Source of the DNA: Pseudomonas sp. AB6
GTDB lineage: Bacteria; Pseudomonadota; Gammaproteobacteria; Pseudomonadales; Pseudomonadaceae
DNA: 64,000 bases
Direction: 5' to 3'
Assembly (NCBI RefSeq): GCF_034314105.1
Contig: NZ_JAVIWJ010000001.1
Location: 4,696,001-4,760,000, forward strand
Position 1 is the stretch's first letter, and every line of letters starts with the position of its first letter. This document shows positions 8,388 to 16,847 of the stretch, one piece after another. The notes under the pieces are model-generated. The model was not told the DNA's origin. It made no database searches and saw only the letters and a program-made list of their open reading frames with translations. A program made the position numbers and the translations under genes.

Positions 8388-9164
8388 CTACGCGGCCTGA
8401 GTTCTGTATGCCACTGGACTCAAGCCGTTGAGCTTCATTTTGATACGTTCGTGGTTGTAGTAATGGATGTATTCATCCAGTCCAGCCTCTAACTGAGCAA
8501 CGCTGTCGAAGCGCTCCCGGTAGAAAAACTCTGATTTCAGTGTGCCGAAAAAGCTCTCCATCGTGGCATTGTCATGGCAGTTACCCTTGCGCGACATACT
8601 CTGTTCCAAGCTCATTTCTTCCAGACGATTTCGGTAGATGTGGTAGCGGTACTGCCAGCCCTGATCCGAGTGCACCATCGGTTTGGCGCCCTCTGGCAAG
8701 CGCTTCAACGCCTTTTCCAGCATGTTGCCCACCAAGGCGTAGCGAGGGCTGGTGTCTGTCTGGTACGCCACGATCTCTCCGTTGTACAAGTCCAGTATCG
8801 GCGACAGGTAGAGCTTTTCACCGGCTACCTTGAACTCGGTAACGTCGGTCACCCATTTCTCATTCGGCTGGTCGGCCTCGAATTGCCGAGCCAACGTGTT
8901 AGGTGCTACCTGCCCCTCAGGGCCTTTGTACGATTTATACTTCTTGGCTCGCACCGTGCACTTGAGGTTTAGTTCGGCCATCAGCCTGCGTACCGTTTTG
9001 CTGTTCACTATCCACCCGCCCTTGAGCAGCGTGGCGGTCATCCGGCGATAGCCATAGCGGCCCTTATGCTGGTCCTGGATAGTCTGAATAGAGGCTTTCA
9101 GCGGAGCAAATTTATCCCCGGCAGCCAGTACCTTGACCTGATAGTAGTAAGTACTGCGTGCCAA
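8388..9164 (-). CDS. IS3-family transposase OrfB (DDE integrase domain)
   Basis: This is the catalytic part of the transposase. The 258 residues shown start at an internal ATG, but in life OrfB is probably made as an OrfAB fusion by frameshifting near 9230; the extended frame reads back to that point without a stop (ELRSDFPIDALLKLVGLAR precedes the STYYY motif). It has an HTH_21-like region (HKGRYGYRRMTATL) and an rve integrase core with the DDE residues in WVTDVTEF, VHSDQGWQY and NATMESFFGTLKSE. All three acidic residues are present, so the enzyme should be active. Confidence 0.9.
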   Translation of the reverse strand: MARSTYYYQVKVLAAGDKFAPLKASIQTIQDQHKGRYGYRRMTATLLKGGWIVNSKTVRRLMAELNLKCTVRAKKYKSYKGPEGQVAPNTLARQFEADQPNEKWVTDVTEFKVAGEKLYLSPILDLYNGEIVAYQTDTSPRYALVGNMLEKALKRLPEGAKPMVHSDQGWQYRYHIYRNRLEEMSLEQSMSRKGNCHDNATMESFFGTLKSEFFYRERFDSVAQLEAGLDEYIHYYNHERIKMKLNGLSPVAYRTQAA

Positions 9165-9217
9165 GCCGACCAGCTTGAGCAGGGCGTCGATTGGAAAATC
9201 GCTCCTCAGCTCAGTGA

Positions 9218-9754
9218 CTACCCAGGCTTTTTCTTCGCTTCTTTGTCCCGCCTCATCGCCTCCTCGCCTAACACCTTTAACTTTTTTAGGTAGGCGTTCT
9301 CCATGCGCAGGTACTGAAGTTCGTCGAGCAACTCTTTGTGGGCGCGCTCTTCGTCGGTGAGCACTGCCGGTTTGCGGGGCTTGGCGGGGGGCTTTGGCAT
9401 AACGTTACGTGGGCCTTTTTTCCCTGACGTCAGGGCTTCGATGCCGCCACTGTAATATTGCTGCTGCCATCTGCCTATCTGCGTTGAATTGCCCAGATTG
9501 AAAATCGCAGCCGTTTGCCGAAATGACAACTTCTCACGCTCCATGTGCTGGACAACGGACAGTTTGAACTCGGGACCATGTTCCTTCATACGCCCCTGCA
9601 GGCTGGCTTCCCCGTGCAGCTCGTAGGCCGCCACCCAACGACGGAGCAACGTAGGGTCCATCTGAAATTGAGCGGCTATGTGACGAAAACCTTGACCGCG
9701 CTCAAGGAAAGCATTGATGGCGGACCGCTTGAACTGCGTTGAATATTTACCCAT
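9218..9754 (-). CDS. IS3-family transposase OrfA (DNA-binding)
   Basis: This is the DNA-binding subunit, about 178 residues from the ATG of MGKYSTQFKRSAINAFLERG. It holds two helix-turn-helix units, one at the N-terminus (GFRHIAAQFQMDPTLLRRWV) and one in the middle (SFRQTAAIFNLGNSTQIGRW), followed by a leucine-zipper-like helix (DELQYLRMENAYLKKLKVL) that serves dimerisation in IS3 elements. The reading frame ends in AKKKPG at the frameshift region. An in-frame codon at 9790 inside the inverted repeat is an unlikely start. Confidence 0.9.
   Translation of the reverse strand: MGKYSTQFKRSAINAFLERGQGFRHIAAQFQMDPTLLRRWVAAYELHGEASLQGRMKEHGPEFKLSVVQHMEREKLSFRQTAAIFNLGNSTQIGRWQQQYYSGGIEALTSGKKGPRNVMPKPPAKPRKPAVLTDEERAHKELLDELQYLRMENAYLKKLKVLGEEAMRRDKEAKKKPG
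9228..9233 (-). other. Probable -1 frameshift site joining OrfA and OrfB
   Basis: Read on the minus strand the sequence is GAAGAAAAAGCC, an A5G run three codons before the OrfA stop. Slipping back one base here continues as KAWVVTELRSDFP directly into OrfB. The run lacks the full A-AAA-AAG heptamer, so efficiency may be modest. Confidence 0.6.
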
Positions 9755-9812
9755 GAAAAACACCCCGGTAGTTGGATGGGTGTCCAACATTTGGGGCGCA
9801 GTTCAGAGGCAA

Positions 9813-10430
9813 TCAAGCCGCTTCAGTCAGCAAGCCTTGGCGCTCAATGAACGCGATGATTTGTTCCAGCCCAAGACCGGTTTTTTGATTGCTGAACACG
9901 AACGGCTTTTCACCGCGCATCTTCTTGGTGTCGCGGTCCATCATTTCCAGCGAGGCACCCACCAGGGGTGCCAAGTCGACTTTATTGATCACCAGCAAAT
10001 CGGATTTACAAATGCCTGGCCCACCCTTGCGCGGTAGCTTGTCACCGGCAGACACATCGATCACATAGATCGTCAGGTCCGACAGTTCAGGGCTAAACGT
10101 CGCGGATAAGTTGTCACCGCCCGATTCAACAATGATCACATCCAGCCCCGGAAAGCGCCGGTTCAATTGGTCTACCGCTTCGAGATTGATCGAGGCGTCC
10201 TCGCGAATCGCCGTGTGCGGGCAGCCACCGGTTTCAACGCCGATAATCCGTTCCGGCGCCAAGGCTTCGTTGCGCACCAGAAAATCAGCGTCTTCACGGG
10301 TGTAGATGTCGTTGGTGACCACGGCCAGGTTGTAGCGGTCACGCAGGGCCAGGCACAGCGCGAGGGTCAGGGCTGTCTTGCCGGACCCGACCGGGCCACC
10401 GATGCCAATACGCAGAGGTTGGCTGTTCAT
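9813..10430 (-). CDS. ureG: Urease accessory GTPase UreG
   Basis: This is a SIMIBI-class GTPase that drives nickel insertion into urease together with UreD, UreF and UreE. The 205 residues contain a P-loop GPVGSGKT at residue 12, the nickel-binding CPH motif in ETGGCPHTAIREDAS near residue 68, the invariant ESGGDNLSATFSP and the guanine-specificity motif NKVDL. It is the last gene of a ureE-ureF-ureG run, 65 bases after ureF. An insertion sequence has landed nine bases beyond its stop and separates it from whatever once followed. Confidence 0.96.
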   Translation of the reverse strand: MNSQPLRIGIGGPVGSGKTALTLALCLALRDRYNLAVVTNDIYTREDADFLVRNEALAPERIIGVETGGCPHTAIREDASINLEAVDQLNRRFPGLDVIIVESGGDNLSATFSPELSDLTIYVIDVSAGDKLPRKGGPGICKSDLLVINKVDLAPLVGASLEMMDRDTKKMRGEKPFVFSNQKTGLGLEQIIAFIERQGLLTEAA

Positions 10431-10495
10431 AACGTTCTCCAGTGAGCGGTAACGGCTCTCAAGTAATTGTTGAGCAAGGCGCTGTATAAAAAAGA

Positions 10496-11170
10496 TCAGG
10501 ATCTAAACAGGCGACTGTATTGACGTTCATGGGCCATGCTCGCCAATGACAAACCAAATGCAGCGCTGCCGTAGTGTTCGGGGTCTATGTTCGTAGCCTG
10601 CTGCTGCGCCTGTTGCAGCAGCGGCAGTAACTCGCTGGTCAAGCGTTGCGCGGCTTGCTGGCCCAGCGGCAAGGTCTTCATCAACACCGCCAATTGGTTT
10701 TCCAGCCAGCTCCACAACCAGGCGGCCAAGGCGTCCTGCGGGCTAATTCCCCACGCACGGGCAGCCAGCGCCCAGCCCAAAGCGAAATGCGGCTCAGGCA
10801 ATTGCTCGAAAAAGGTTCGTGCGGGGGCGTCCAGTTCTGGTAAGCCGCTGAGCAATTGGTGCAGGGAGTAACCCATCTGCCGGCTTTCCTGAAACAACTC
10901 ACGGGTTTCCCGGCTGGCGCGGTGTTCCTGGCTCAGTTGCAGCAGTTGCGGCCAGTCTTCCTCGGCCGCCGCTGTGCAATGCGCTAGTAACAACGGTGCT
11001 TCAAAACGGGCCAGATTTAACAGCAGTTGATCGCCGATCCAGCGTCCGGCGCTGCGGGTGTCATTGACCAGTGCGTTCTCGACTGCCATTTCCAGACCTT
11101 GCGAGTAGCTGTAACCACCAATCGGCAATTGCGGACTGGCCAAGCGCAGCAGCGCCCACGCGTTGTTCAC
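10496..11170 (-). CDS. ureF: Urease accessory protein UreF
   Basis: This is a helical urease chaperone of 224 residues that bridges UreD and the UreG dimer. It shows the family start WALLRLASPQLPIGGYSYSQGLE and the C-terminal SLASMAHERQYSRLFRS. The start is a GTG that overlaps the ureE stop (GTGA at 11167-11170), so translation is coupled. Confidence 0.95.
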   Translation of the reverse strand: MNNAWALLRLASPQLPIGGYSYSQGLEMAVENALVNDTRSAGRWIGDQLLLNLARFEAPLLLAHCTAAAEEDWPQLLQLSQEHRASRETRELFQESRQMGYSLHQLLSGLPELDAPARTFFEQLPEPHFALGWALAARAWGISPQDALAAWLWSWLENQLAVLMKTLPLGQQAAQRLTSELLPLLQQAQQQATNIDPEHYGSAAFGLSLASMAHERQYSRLFRS

Positions 11171-11673
11171 GTGCGCACGCCGAATTGATGCAGGCGCGGT
11201 GGGTAATTGAAATCTTCTTCACCGGGCCGAGAGTGATGATGGCCACCACCATACGCACCGTGTTCAGGGTGAAAGGGCGCTTCGATGGCTTCGGTGGTGG
11301 CACCCAGTTGATCAAGCATGGCTTTGAGCACGTAATCGTCCAGCAAGCGCAGCCAACCGTCGCCCACTTGCAACGCGACGTGTCGGTTGCCCAAGTGATA
11401 CGCCGCACGGGTTAGTTCATAGGCATTCGTACAGGTGACGTGCATCAACTGTTCGGGGCGTGCGCAAACGCGAACGATACGGCCGTCCTCCGCTTGCAGG
11501 TATTCGCCATCACGCAATGGTGGTTGACCACGCTCCAGGAACAGCCCGACGTCTTCGCCTTCGGCACTGACGCAACGCAGGCGGCTTTTGCTGCGCGCCT
11601 CGAAGTTCAAATGCAGTTCGGCAGCCCAGTCAGCTTGAGAATCGATTCTTCGGTGAATCACCAGCATCAGCAT
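11167..11673 (-). CDS. ureE: Urease accessory protein UreE, nickel chaperone
   Basis: This is the metallochaperone that delivers nickel to urease, 168 residues. An N-terminal peptide-binding domain is followed by a ferredoxin-like metal-binding domain with the conserved HVTCTNAYELTRAAYHLGNRH region. The C-terminal tail is histidine-rich (HPEHGAYGGGHHHS), which in family members raises nickel capacity. It heads the ureEFG operon, which is about 15 kb away from ureDABC, with desT next to it; I recall the same split in P. aeruginosa. Confidence 0.94.
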   Translation of the reverse strand: MLMLVIHRRIDSQADWAAELHLNFEARSKSRLRCVSAEGEDVGLFLERGQPPLRDGEYLQAEDGRIVRVCARPEQLMHVTCTNAYELTRAAYHLGNRHVALQVGDGWLRLLDDYVLKAMLDQLGATTEAIEAPFHPEHGAYGGGHHHSRPGEEDFNYPPRLHQFGVRT

Positions 11674-11817
11674 GCTTCCAGCTAGATTTCGATGGAGTAG
11701 TTAGAGCAAGGGTCTTGCCAATATAGGAATGCGCCTACACACGGCGATGGCGCTTAAACACAGAGTAATGGAATGCATCAAGTGGGGGCTTTGATTATTG
11801 GGGTGCACCGGTAGGGG

Positions 11818-12450
11818 TCACTCGGTGCTGCCAAGCCCTTGCCAGTGGTTGGCGCCGATAAAGATAAAGCGCAATTGCTGAGTGATTTTGGCGCGAGGGG
11901 TGAGGTGATCGGCGAGGGTTTCTGCGGGAGGGTCTATCAATTCCGGGAGCATGGCAAACACGCTTTTCACCACCAGGTCAGCCATTACCGATAAATCGTC
12001 AGCGTCCAGGTGCTGTAATTTGGGCATCAATGCCAAGTCGGCGGCCAAATCAGCGCTGATACCTTCGCGCAAGGCACCCAAGGCTTGGCGCACTTGCAGC
12101 GAGCCACCATATTGTTCGCGGGCCAGAAACAGAAATTGCGAACGGTTGGCGGCCACCACCTCCAAAAATATTTTCACCGAGCCTTCGATGATGCCGCCCA
12201 CAACGGATTTGTTGTGACGCACCAAACGAATGGTTTTACGAAAGGTCTGGCCCACTTCACAGACCAGCGCCAAGCCCAGTTGGTCCATGTCTTCGAAGTG
12301 ACGGTAGAACCCGGTCGGTACGATACCGGCGGTTTTCGCGACTTCACGCAGGCTCAGGCTGCCAAATCCCCGGCCGCTCGCCATCAAACTATGAGCCGCG
12401 TCGAGCAAGGCATGACGGGTTTGTTGTTTCTGTTCGGCACGCGGCAGCAT
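11818..12450 (-). CDS. desT: TetR-family regulator, DesT-like
   Basis: This is a transcriptional repressor of 210 residues. The N-terminal TetR helix-turn-helix spans residues 10-55 (SLSLREVAKTAGIVPTGFYRHF). The C-terminal ligand domain carries the DesT-type run NRSQFLFLAREQYGGSLQVRQAL. DesT senses the saturated-to-unsaturated acyl-CoA balance and controls an acyl-CoA desaturase operon in P. aeruginosa, where it also neighbours ureE. No desaturase gene lies beside it here, so the target operon must be elsewhere; the name rests on resemblance and position. Confidence 0.75.
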   Translation of the reverse strand: MLPRAEQKQQTRHALLDAAHSLMASGRGFGSLSLREVAKTAGIVPTGFYRHFEDMDQLGLALVCEVGQTFRKTIRLVRHNKSVVGGIIEGSVKIFLEVVAANRSQFLFLAREQYGGSLQVRQALGALREGISADLAADLALMPKLQHLDADDLSVMADLVVKSVFAMLPELIDPPAETLADHLTPRAKITQQLRFIFIGANHWQGLGSTE

Positions 12451-12529
12451 GGGCGGGTGATATCTGAGAGGGGACTGCGCGGCACTTTAACAAATGCGCT
12501 GTAGTTGCGTGAAGCAAAGGCTGAAAAGC

Positions 12530-12556
12530 ACAAACCCGGCAATTAGCCGGGTTTGT
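12530..12556 (-). terminator. Hairpin terminator of the small secreted-protein gene
   Basis: An 11-base perfect stem, ACAAACCCGGC / GCCGGGTTTGT, with a 5-base loop, lies 15 bases after the gene on the minus strand. It is followed by a short TTTT-containing tail, so it is a moderate intrinsic terminator. Confidence 0.65.
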
Positions 12557-12571
12557 GGACATGCCGTCAAA

Positions 12572-12841
12572 TCAGCTCTGGCGGCGATGCTGTTCGAGCA
12601 AACGATCAGAACCACCTTCAGCCACACGCTGGTATTGCTGAATCAAACGACCTGTGCCGGTATCGGCGATGCGGCCACTCTGTTTGTTGGCGTGATCTGA
12701 ATCGCCTTCAGCCAGTGTATTAAAGGTAGCTGCCAAGACCGGTTTGGCCTGAGCGGAGACTGCCTGTTCGCTGACGGGCATCGCAAAAGCGCAGGACGCA
12801 ATCAACGAAAGGGTCAGGCTCAGCAGCAGTGGGTGTTTCAT
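12572..12841 (-). CDS. Small secreted protein of unknown function
   Basis: This 89-residue protein has a clear Sec signal peptide (MKHPLLLSLTLSLIASCAFA, cleaved near residue 20). The mature part contains two related segments, TLAEGDSDHAN and RVAEGGSDRLLEQHR, a repeat style I have seen in small exported Pseudomonas proteins without a known job. The gene stands alone, with its own hairpin terminator. Confidence 0.65.
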   Translation of the reverse strand: MKHPLLLSLTLSLIASCAFAMPVSEQAVSAQAKPVLAATFNTLAEGDSDHANKQSGRIADTGTGRLIQQYQRVAEGGSDRLLEQHRRQS

Positions 12842-13202
12842 AAGAGTGCTCCACGCGAGGGCATTAAAACTTTGAGGCGCGCATCTTACTCCCGAGATGT
12901 CGATATGAAAGTTCGTAAAAATGATTCTAATAATCGATGAAATTGATTCGTCGTCACAGCCCTTGGGCGCTGAGGCCTGTGCTAATTTTTTCGCTCTGTT
13001 TTGGGGATTTTCGATTTTTTTGCCCGTACCGAGAGCGTCTATCTAATAGGTTACCGGCTCATTTCAGCTTATTTTCATCCGGGTCAAAACCTGCGGCGCT
13101 TTTTCCAGTCGAAGGACAAAGCTCTAAATAGTCGAACCGTCTACGCTTAGGGCAGATGCGCCATCGCTGGCAGGAAGTAGAAGACATCTGGAGAGTCATG
13201 TA
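12842..13202. other. A/T-rich intergenic region, no gene seen
   Basis: This 360-base gap separates the divergent small secreted gene and asmA, so it must hold both promoters. It is A/T-rich with several T-runs around 12985-13080. I see no RNA gene, no long inverted repeat and no convincing operator. Confidence 0.4.
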
Positions 13203-15269
13203 ATGACGCGTCGCCGTAAAATTGTGAACTGGACGGGCATTATCCTTGTGCTGCTGGTGGCCATTCTGGCCATTGTGATCGTCACGTTTGACTGGAATCG
13301 AATCAAACCCACGCTTAACGAGAAAGTCTCTGACGCCCTGCATCGGCCCTTTGCGATCAACGGTAACCTCGCAGTGCTGTGGCAGCGTGAACCTGATCAG
13401 GGCGGCTGGCGGGGTTGGTTGCCATGGCCGCACTTCGTCGCCGAAGACCTGACCTTGGGTAATCCCGACTGGTCGAAAAATCCGCAGATGGTCACCCTTA
13501 AACGGGTCGAATTCCGCCTGGCGCCGTTGCCACTGCTGCTACACCAAGTGGTTATCCCCAGGATTGACCTGACCGCGCCGGACGCGAAGCTTGAGCGTTT
13601 GGCCGATGGCCGCGCCAATTGGACGTTTGATTTACCTAAGGCCGACCCTAACGCCGAACCGTCGAAATGGGTGCTGGACATCGGCGCGATTAAATTCGAC
13701 AAAGGGTTGGTCAGCCTCAATGACCAAAGCCTGAAAACACAGCTGGACCTAGTGATCGATCCATTAGGCAAACCCATCCCGTTTAGCGACATTGTCGGCA
13801 CTAGCGAAGCGAAGAAAGCGCAGGACAAAGGCACCGCGCCGCAGGACTACGCCTTCGCCTTGACCGTTAAAGGCCAATACCACGATCAAAAACTCAGCGG
13901 CAACGGCAAAGTCGGCGGCTTGCTGGCGCTCAAAGATGCCGCACAGCCGTTTCCGGTTCAGGCTGATGTGCAAATCGCCGACACCCGAATTGTGTTGGCT
14001 GGCACGTTGACTGACCCTGAAAACCTCGGCGCGCTGGATTTACGCCTGAAGCTGGCGGGCAGCAGTTTGGGCAATCTGTACCCATTGACGGGGGTTAACT
14101 TGCCGGACTCACCGGCGTATTCAACCGACGGTCACCTGATCGCGAAGTTGCACGATGCCGCTGGAGCGTCGTTCCGCTATGAGGGCTTCAATGGCAAGAT
14201 CGGCAGCAGTGATATCCACGGCGATCTTGGCTACGTTGCCAGCCAACCGCGCCCGAAGTTGACAGGTGCGCTGGTGTCCGAGCAGTTGCTGTTCACTGAC
14301 CTGGCGCCCTTGATTGGTGCTGACTCCAACGCCGCGCAGAAAAAACGCGGTGGAGACAGCAAACAGCCAGAGGGCAAAGTGCTACCGGTCGAAGAGTTCC
14401 ACACCGATCGTTGGCGGGTCATGGATGCCGACGTTGAGTTCACAGGCAAGAAAATCGTCCAGAGCACCAGCTTGCCATTCACCGATCTGTACACCCACGT
14501 CGTACTCGACGACGGCCGACTCAACCTGCAACCTCTGCGCTTTGGCGTAGCAGGTGGCAAGCTGGATGCCGACATCCGGCTGGACGGCCGCTCTACACCC
14601 CTTCAGGGGCGGGCAAAAATCACTGCCCGCAACTTCAAACTCAAGCAGCTATTCCCGACCTTTGAGCCAATGAAAACCAGCTTTGGTGAGTTGAATGGCG
14701 ATGCGGACATTAGTGGCAAAGGCAATTCGGTCTCGGCGCTGCTAGGCGCGTCCAATGGCGAAGTGAAGATGCTGGTCAACGACGGCGCCATCAGCCGCAG
14801 CTTGATGGAAATCGCCGGACTCAACGTCGGCAACTATGTGGTCGGCAAAATGTTTGGCGATAAGGAAGTGAAGATCAATTGCGCCGCTGCTGATATGGGC
14901 ATCAAGGACGGCTTGGCAACCACCAAACTGTTTGTCTTCGACACTGAAAACGCCATCGTCTACATCAACGGCACCGCAAACTTCAGCAGCGAGCAACTGG
15001 ACCTCAAGATCAATCCAGAATCCAAAGGCTTCCGCGTGTTCTCCCTGCGCTCGCCGCTATACGTGCGCGGCACCTTCGGCAAACCCGACGCGGGCGTACA
15101 GTCCGGCCCATTGATCCTGCGTGGCGCGGGCATGGTGCTGCTCGGCGCGGTCATTGGACCTGCTGCCGGGTTGTTGGCTCTGGTGGCTCCGAGTGGCGGA
15201 GAACCCAACCAATGCGCACCGTTGTTGGAGCAGATGAAAGCCGGCAAAGCGCCGAAAACGGTGAAGTAG
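13203..15269 (+). CDS. AsmA-family inner-membrane protein
   Basis: This 688-residue protein has a single N-terminal membrane anchor (residues 11-29, after MTRRRKIVNW) and a long periplasmic body rich in beta-structure. It shows the AsmA N-domain at residues 1-200 and an AsmA C-domain around 430-620 (FGELNGDADISGKGNSVSALLGASNGEVKMLV). AsmA-like proteins are thought to bridge the two membranes and move phospholipids, and so affect outer-membrane assembly. The C-terminus holds a short hydrophobic stretch (GMVLLGAVIGPAAGLLALVA). The gene is monocistronic. Confidence 0.88.
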   Translation: MTRRRKIVNWTGIILVLLVAILAIVIVTFDWNRIKPTLNEKVSDALHRPFAINGNLAVLWQREPDQGGWRGWLPWPHFVAEDLTLGNPDWSKNPQMVTLKRVEFRLAPLPLLLHQVVIPRIDLTAPDAKLERLADGRANWTFDLPKADPNAEPSKWVLDIGAIKFDKGLVSLNDQSLKTQLDLVIDPLGKPIPFSDIVGTSEAKKAQDKGTAPQDYAFALTVKGQYHDQKLSGNGKVGGLLALKDAAQPFPVQADVQIADTRIVLAGTLTDPENLGALDLRLKLAGSSLGNLYPLTGVNLPDSPAYSTDGHLIAKLHDAAGASFRYEGFNGKIGSSDIHGDLGYVASQPRPKLTGALVSEQLLFTDLAPLIGADSNAAQKKRGGDSKQPEGKVLPVEEFHTDRWRVMDADVEFTGKKIVQSTSLPFTDLYTHVVLDDGRLNLQPLRFGVAGGKLDADIRLDGRSTPLQGRAKITARNFKLKQLFPTFEPMKTSFGELNGDADISGKGNSVSALLGASNGEVKMLVNDGAISRSLMEIAGLNVGNYVVGKMFGDKEVKINCAAADMGIKDGLATTKLFVFDTENAIVYINGTANFSSEQLDLKINPESKGFRVFSLRSPLYVRGTFGKPDAGVQSGPLILRGAGMVLLGAVIGPAAGLLALVAPSGGEPNQCAPLLEQMKAGKAPKTVK

Positions 15270-15446
15270 GTCAAAGCGATTCGGTCCCACGAATTTTGGC
15301 GCTGCACATTTATATTTGTTCAATGGGTTATACCTTATTTGATAAGACCGATTGATTATTAGTTGAACGACAGATTCTGACTCGTCCTAAAGATTATTCA
15401 CCGCGAAAACATTAACGTCGCACCTTGATTTCAGGGAGCTTCGTCA

Positions 15447-16040
15447 GTGAGTGAAAGGAAATGGGTGCTGGGCATTCCCGCCCTGGAGGGCTCCCCGCAG
15501 TTAGGGGGCGTGTACGTCTTTCCAGTGGCCGAAGATGCCGAGAAAATGTACTCGCACCCGGCGCACCCACCCGATTATCAAGACGCGATTATTTGGTTCC
15601 CAAGCAGGCCGGAATTTTCGCCGATTTACCTATCATTGAATCTGCGTGGTGCGCCGGGTGTAGCCACTGGAATAGGCGAAGATGTGACTGGCATTTGGCT
15701 TGCCGGAGCAAGTGTAGGGCTGGGCGTTCCCGTACCCACCCGAATTGCAGACAAACTCAGGGATCGCGAGTTCTCCAGCTTCGATATGTTCAGGAAGGCG
15801 TTTTGGATTGAAGTGGGGAATGATTTGGAGTTGAGTGAGCAGTTCAACCCAGACAACATTAAAAGGCTTACGAGAGGCTTGGCGCCAGCAGCCCGCATTA
15901 GGGATCAGGCAGGAAAAAGATTCTCTTTCGAGCTTCACCACCAAGTGCGAGTTACTGATGGTGGTGCGGTCTATGACGCTGATAATCTACGAATCAACAC
16001 TCCTAAAAACCACATAAGCATTCATAAGAAGACACAGTGA
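15447..16040 (+). CDS. Stand-alone colicin/pyocin-type HNH DNase
   Basis: This 197-residue protein consists of the end of an S-type pyocin translocation domain (residues 1-125, with ATGIGEDVTGIWLAGASVGLG and REFSSFDMFRKAFW) and a colicin-E9-like HNH nuclease. The catalytic set His164-His165, Asn180, His189 and His193 is complete (FELHHQVRV, DADNLRI, KNHISIHKK). A normal S pyocin has several hundred more N-terminal residues for receptor binding and uptake, absent here. A GTG start with GGGAG upstream suggests the short gene is expressed as is. It stops inside the first immunity gene's start (TGATG). It could be a degraded bacteriocin or a cargo of another export route. Confidence 0.8.
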   Translation: MSERKWVLGIPALEGSPQLGGVYVFPVAEDAEKMYSHPAHPPDYQDAIIWFPSRPEFSPIYLSLNLRGAPGVATGIGEDVTGIWLAGASVGLGVPVPTRIADKLRDREFSSFDMFRKAFWIEVGNDLELSEQFNPDNIKRLTRGLAPAARIRDQAGKRFSFELHHQVRVTDGGAVYDADNLRINTPKNHISIHKKTQ

Positions 16041-16300
16041 TGGATCTCAAAAGCGCACTTTCTGAATACACCGAATACCAGTTCGCGAAGGTGATTCAAG
16101 CAATAAAGGACTGTGAGGGGTCCGAGGACTTTCAAGCTCAGTTGATCGTCCATCTCAACAGCTTGGCAGCAGACGCTGGAGGCTCCGACTTGATTTACTA
16201 CCCTGAAGAGGGTGCAGATAGCTCCGCTGAAGGGGTCGTCCGGAGTATCCAAACGTGGTGCTTATCCAATGGGTTGCCAGGTTTTAAACCGCCTTTTTGA
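16040..16300 (+). CDS. Colicin/pyocin DNase immunity protein, copy 1
   Basis: This 86-residue acidic protein is of the Im2/Im9 family, which binds and blocks the cognate HNH nuclease. It starts MDLKSALSEYTEYQF and has the family hallmark SDLIYYPEEGADSSAEG followed by IQTWCLSNGLPGFKPPF. It begins on the last base of the nuclease stop codon (TGATG), so it is translationally coupled and is the most likely cognate immunity partner. Confidence 0.88.
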   Translation: MDLKSALSEYTEYQFAKVIQAIKDCEGSEDFQAQLIVHLNSLAADAGGSDLIYYPEEGADSSAEGVVRSIQTWCLSNGLPGFKPPF

Positions 16301-16306
16301 CACCAT

Positions 16307-16565
16307 ATGAATGTTAAAAACGGACTGTCTGACTACACCGAATATCAGTTTAAAGAGCTGATAAAAGCGATTGAGGATGTTGAAACAGAAAGTTGACATG
16401 CCGAGTTGTTATTCCATTTCAACAAAATTGCTCCCTCACCCTGCCGGGTCAGACCTTTTGTATTACCCGCAGCCAGGTGCAGATGAGTCGCCGGAAGGTG
16501 TCGTTCAAGAGATTCAGACGTGGTGCCTGGCCAATGGCGTACCAGGTCTCAAGTCGGCTTTCTGA
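16307..16565 (+). pseudogene. Immunity gene copy 2, broken by a stop and a frameshift
   Basis: The start MNVKNGLSDYTEYQFKELIKAIED and the end SDLLYYPQPGADESPEG..WCLANGVPGLKSAF are clearly those of an Im-family gene. The first frame hits TGA at 16394-16396, and the C-terminal part continues in another frame. At least two lesions are therefore present. It starts six bases after copy 1 stops and ends at the TGATG that starts copy 3. Confidence 0.85.
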
Positions 16566-16828
16566 TGAAAAATAGCCTCTCGGATTACACCGAGTTTCAG
16601 TTTATGAAGTTCGTGGAAACAATTTTCGAAGAGAATAATGCGGACAGAAATGACGTTCGTTTAAATGAGTTACTGCGCCAATTTGAACAACTGACCGGGC
16701 ACCCCGCCGGTATGGATTTGATTTACTACCCGGAGTCTGACGAAGAATGCACACCAGTGGGTATCACTGAGACCGTAAAAAAATGGCGCGAGGAAAACGG
16801 TCTGCCCGGATTCAAACCGGCCTTTTAA
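16565..16828 (+). CDS. Colicin/pyocin DNase immunity protein, copy 3
   Basis: This intact 87-residue Im-family protein reads MKNSLSDYTEFQFMKFVETIF, then GMDLIYYPESDEECTPVG and WREENGLPGFKPAF. It differs from copy 1 over most of the specificity helices, so it may protect against a different HNH nuclease. It starts within the stop of copy 2 (TGATG). Confidence 0.87.
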   Translation: MKNSLSDYTEFQFMKFVETIFEENNADRNDVRLNELLRQFEQLTGHPAGMDLIYYPESDEECTPVGITETVKKWREENGLPGFKPAF

Positions 16829-16847
16829 TCTCTTTTCGGAGGTGTGG

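Larger units (their letters stand above)
8350..9805 (-). mobile_element. Complete IS3-family (IS150-group) insertion sequence, 1456 bp
   Basis: Both ends are visible. A 25-base inverted repeat beginning TGAACTGCGCCCC lies at 8350-8374 and its exact complement at 9781-9805. The flanking trinucleotide GAG at 8347-8349 and 9806-9808 is a 3-base target duplication, normal for this family. The element carries orfA and orfB in overlapping frames. The perfect inverted repeats, the intact target duplication and open frames suggest a recent insertion. It sits between a REP element and ureG, whose stop codon is only four bases beyond the target duplication. Confidence 0.92.
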
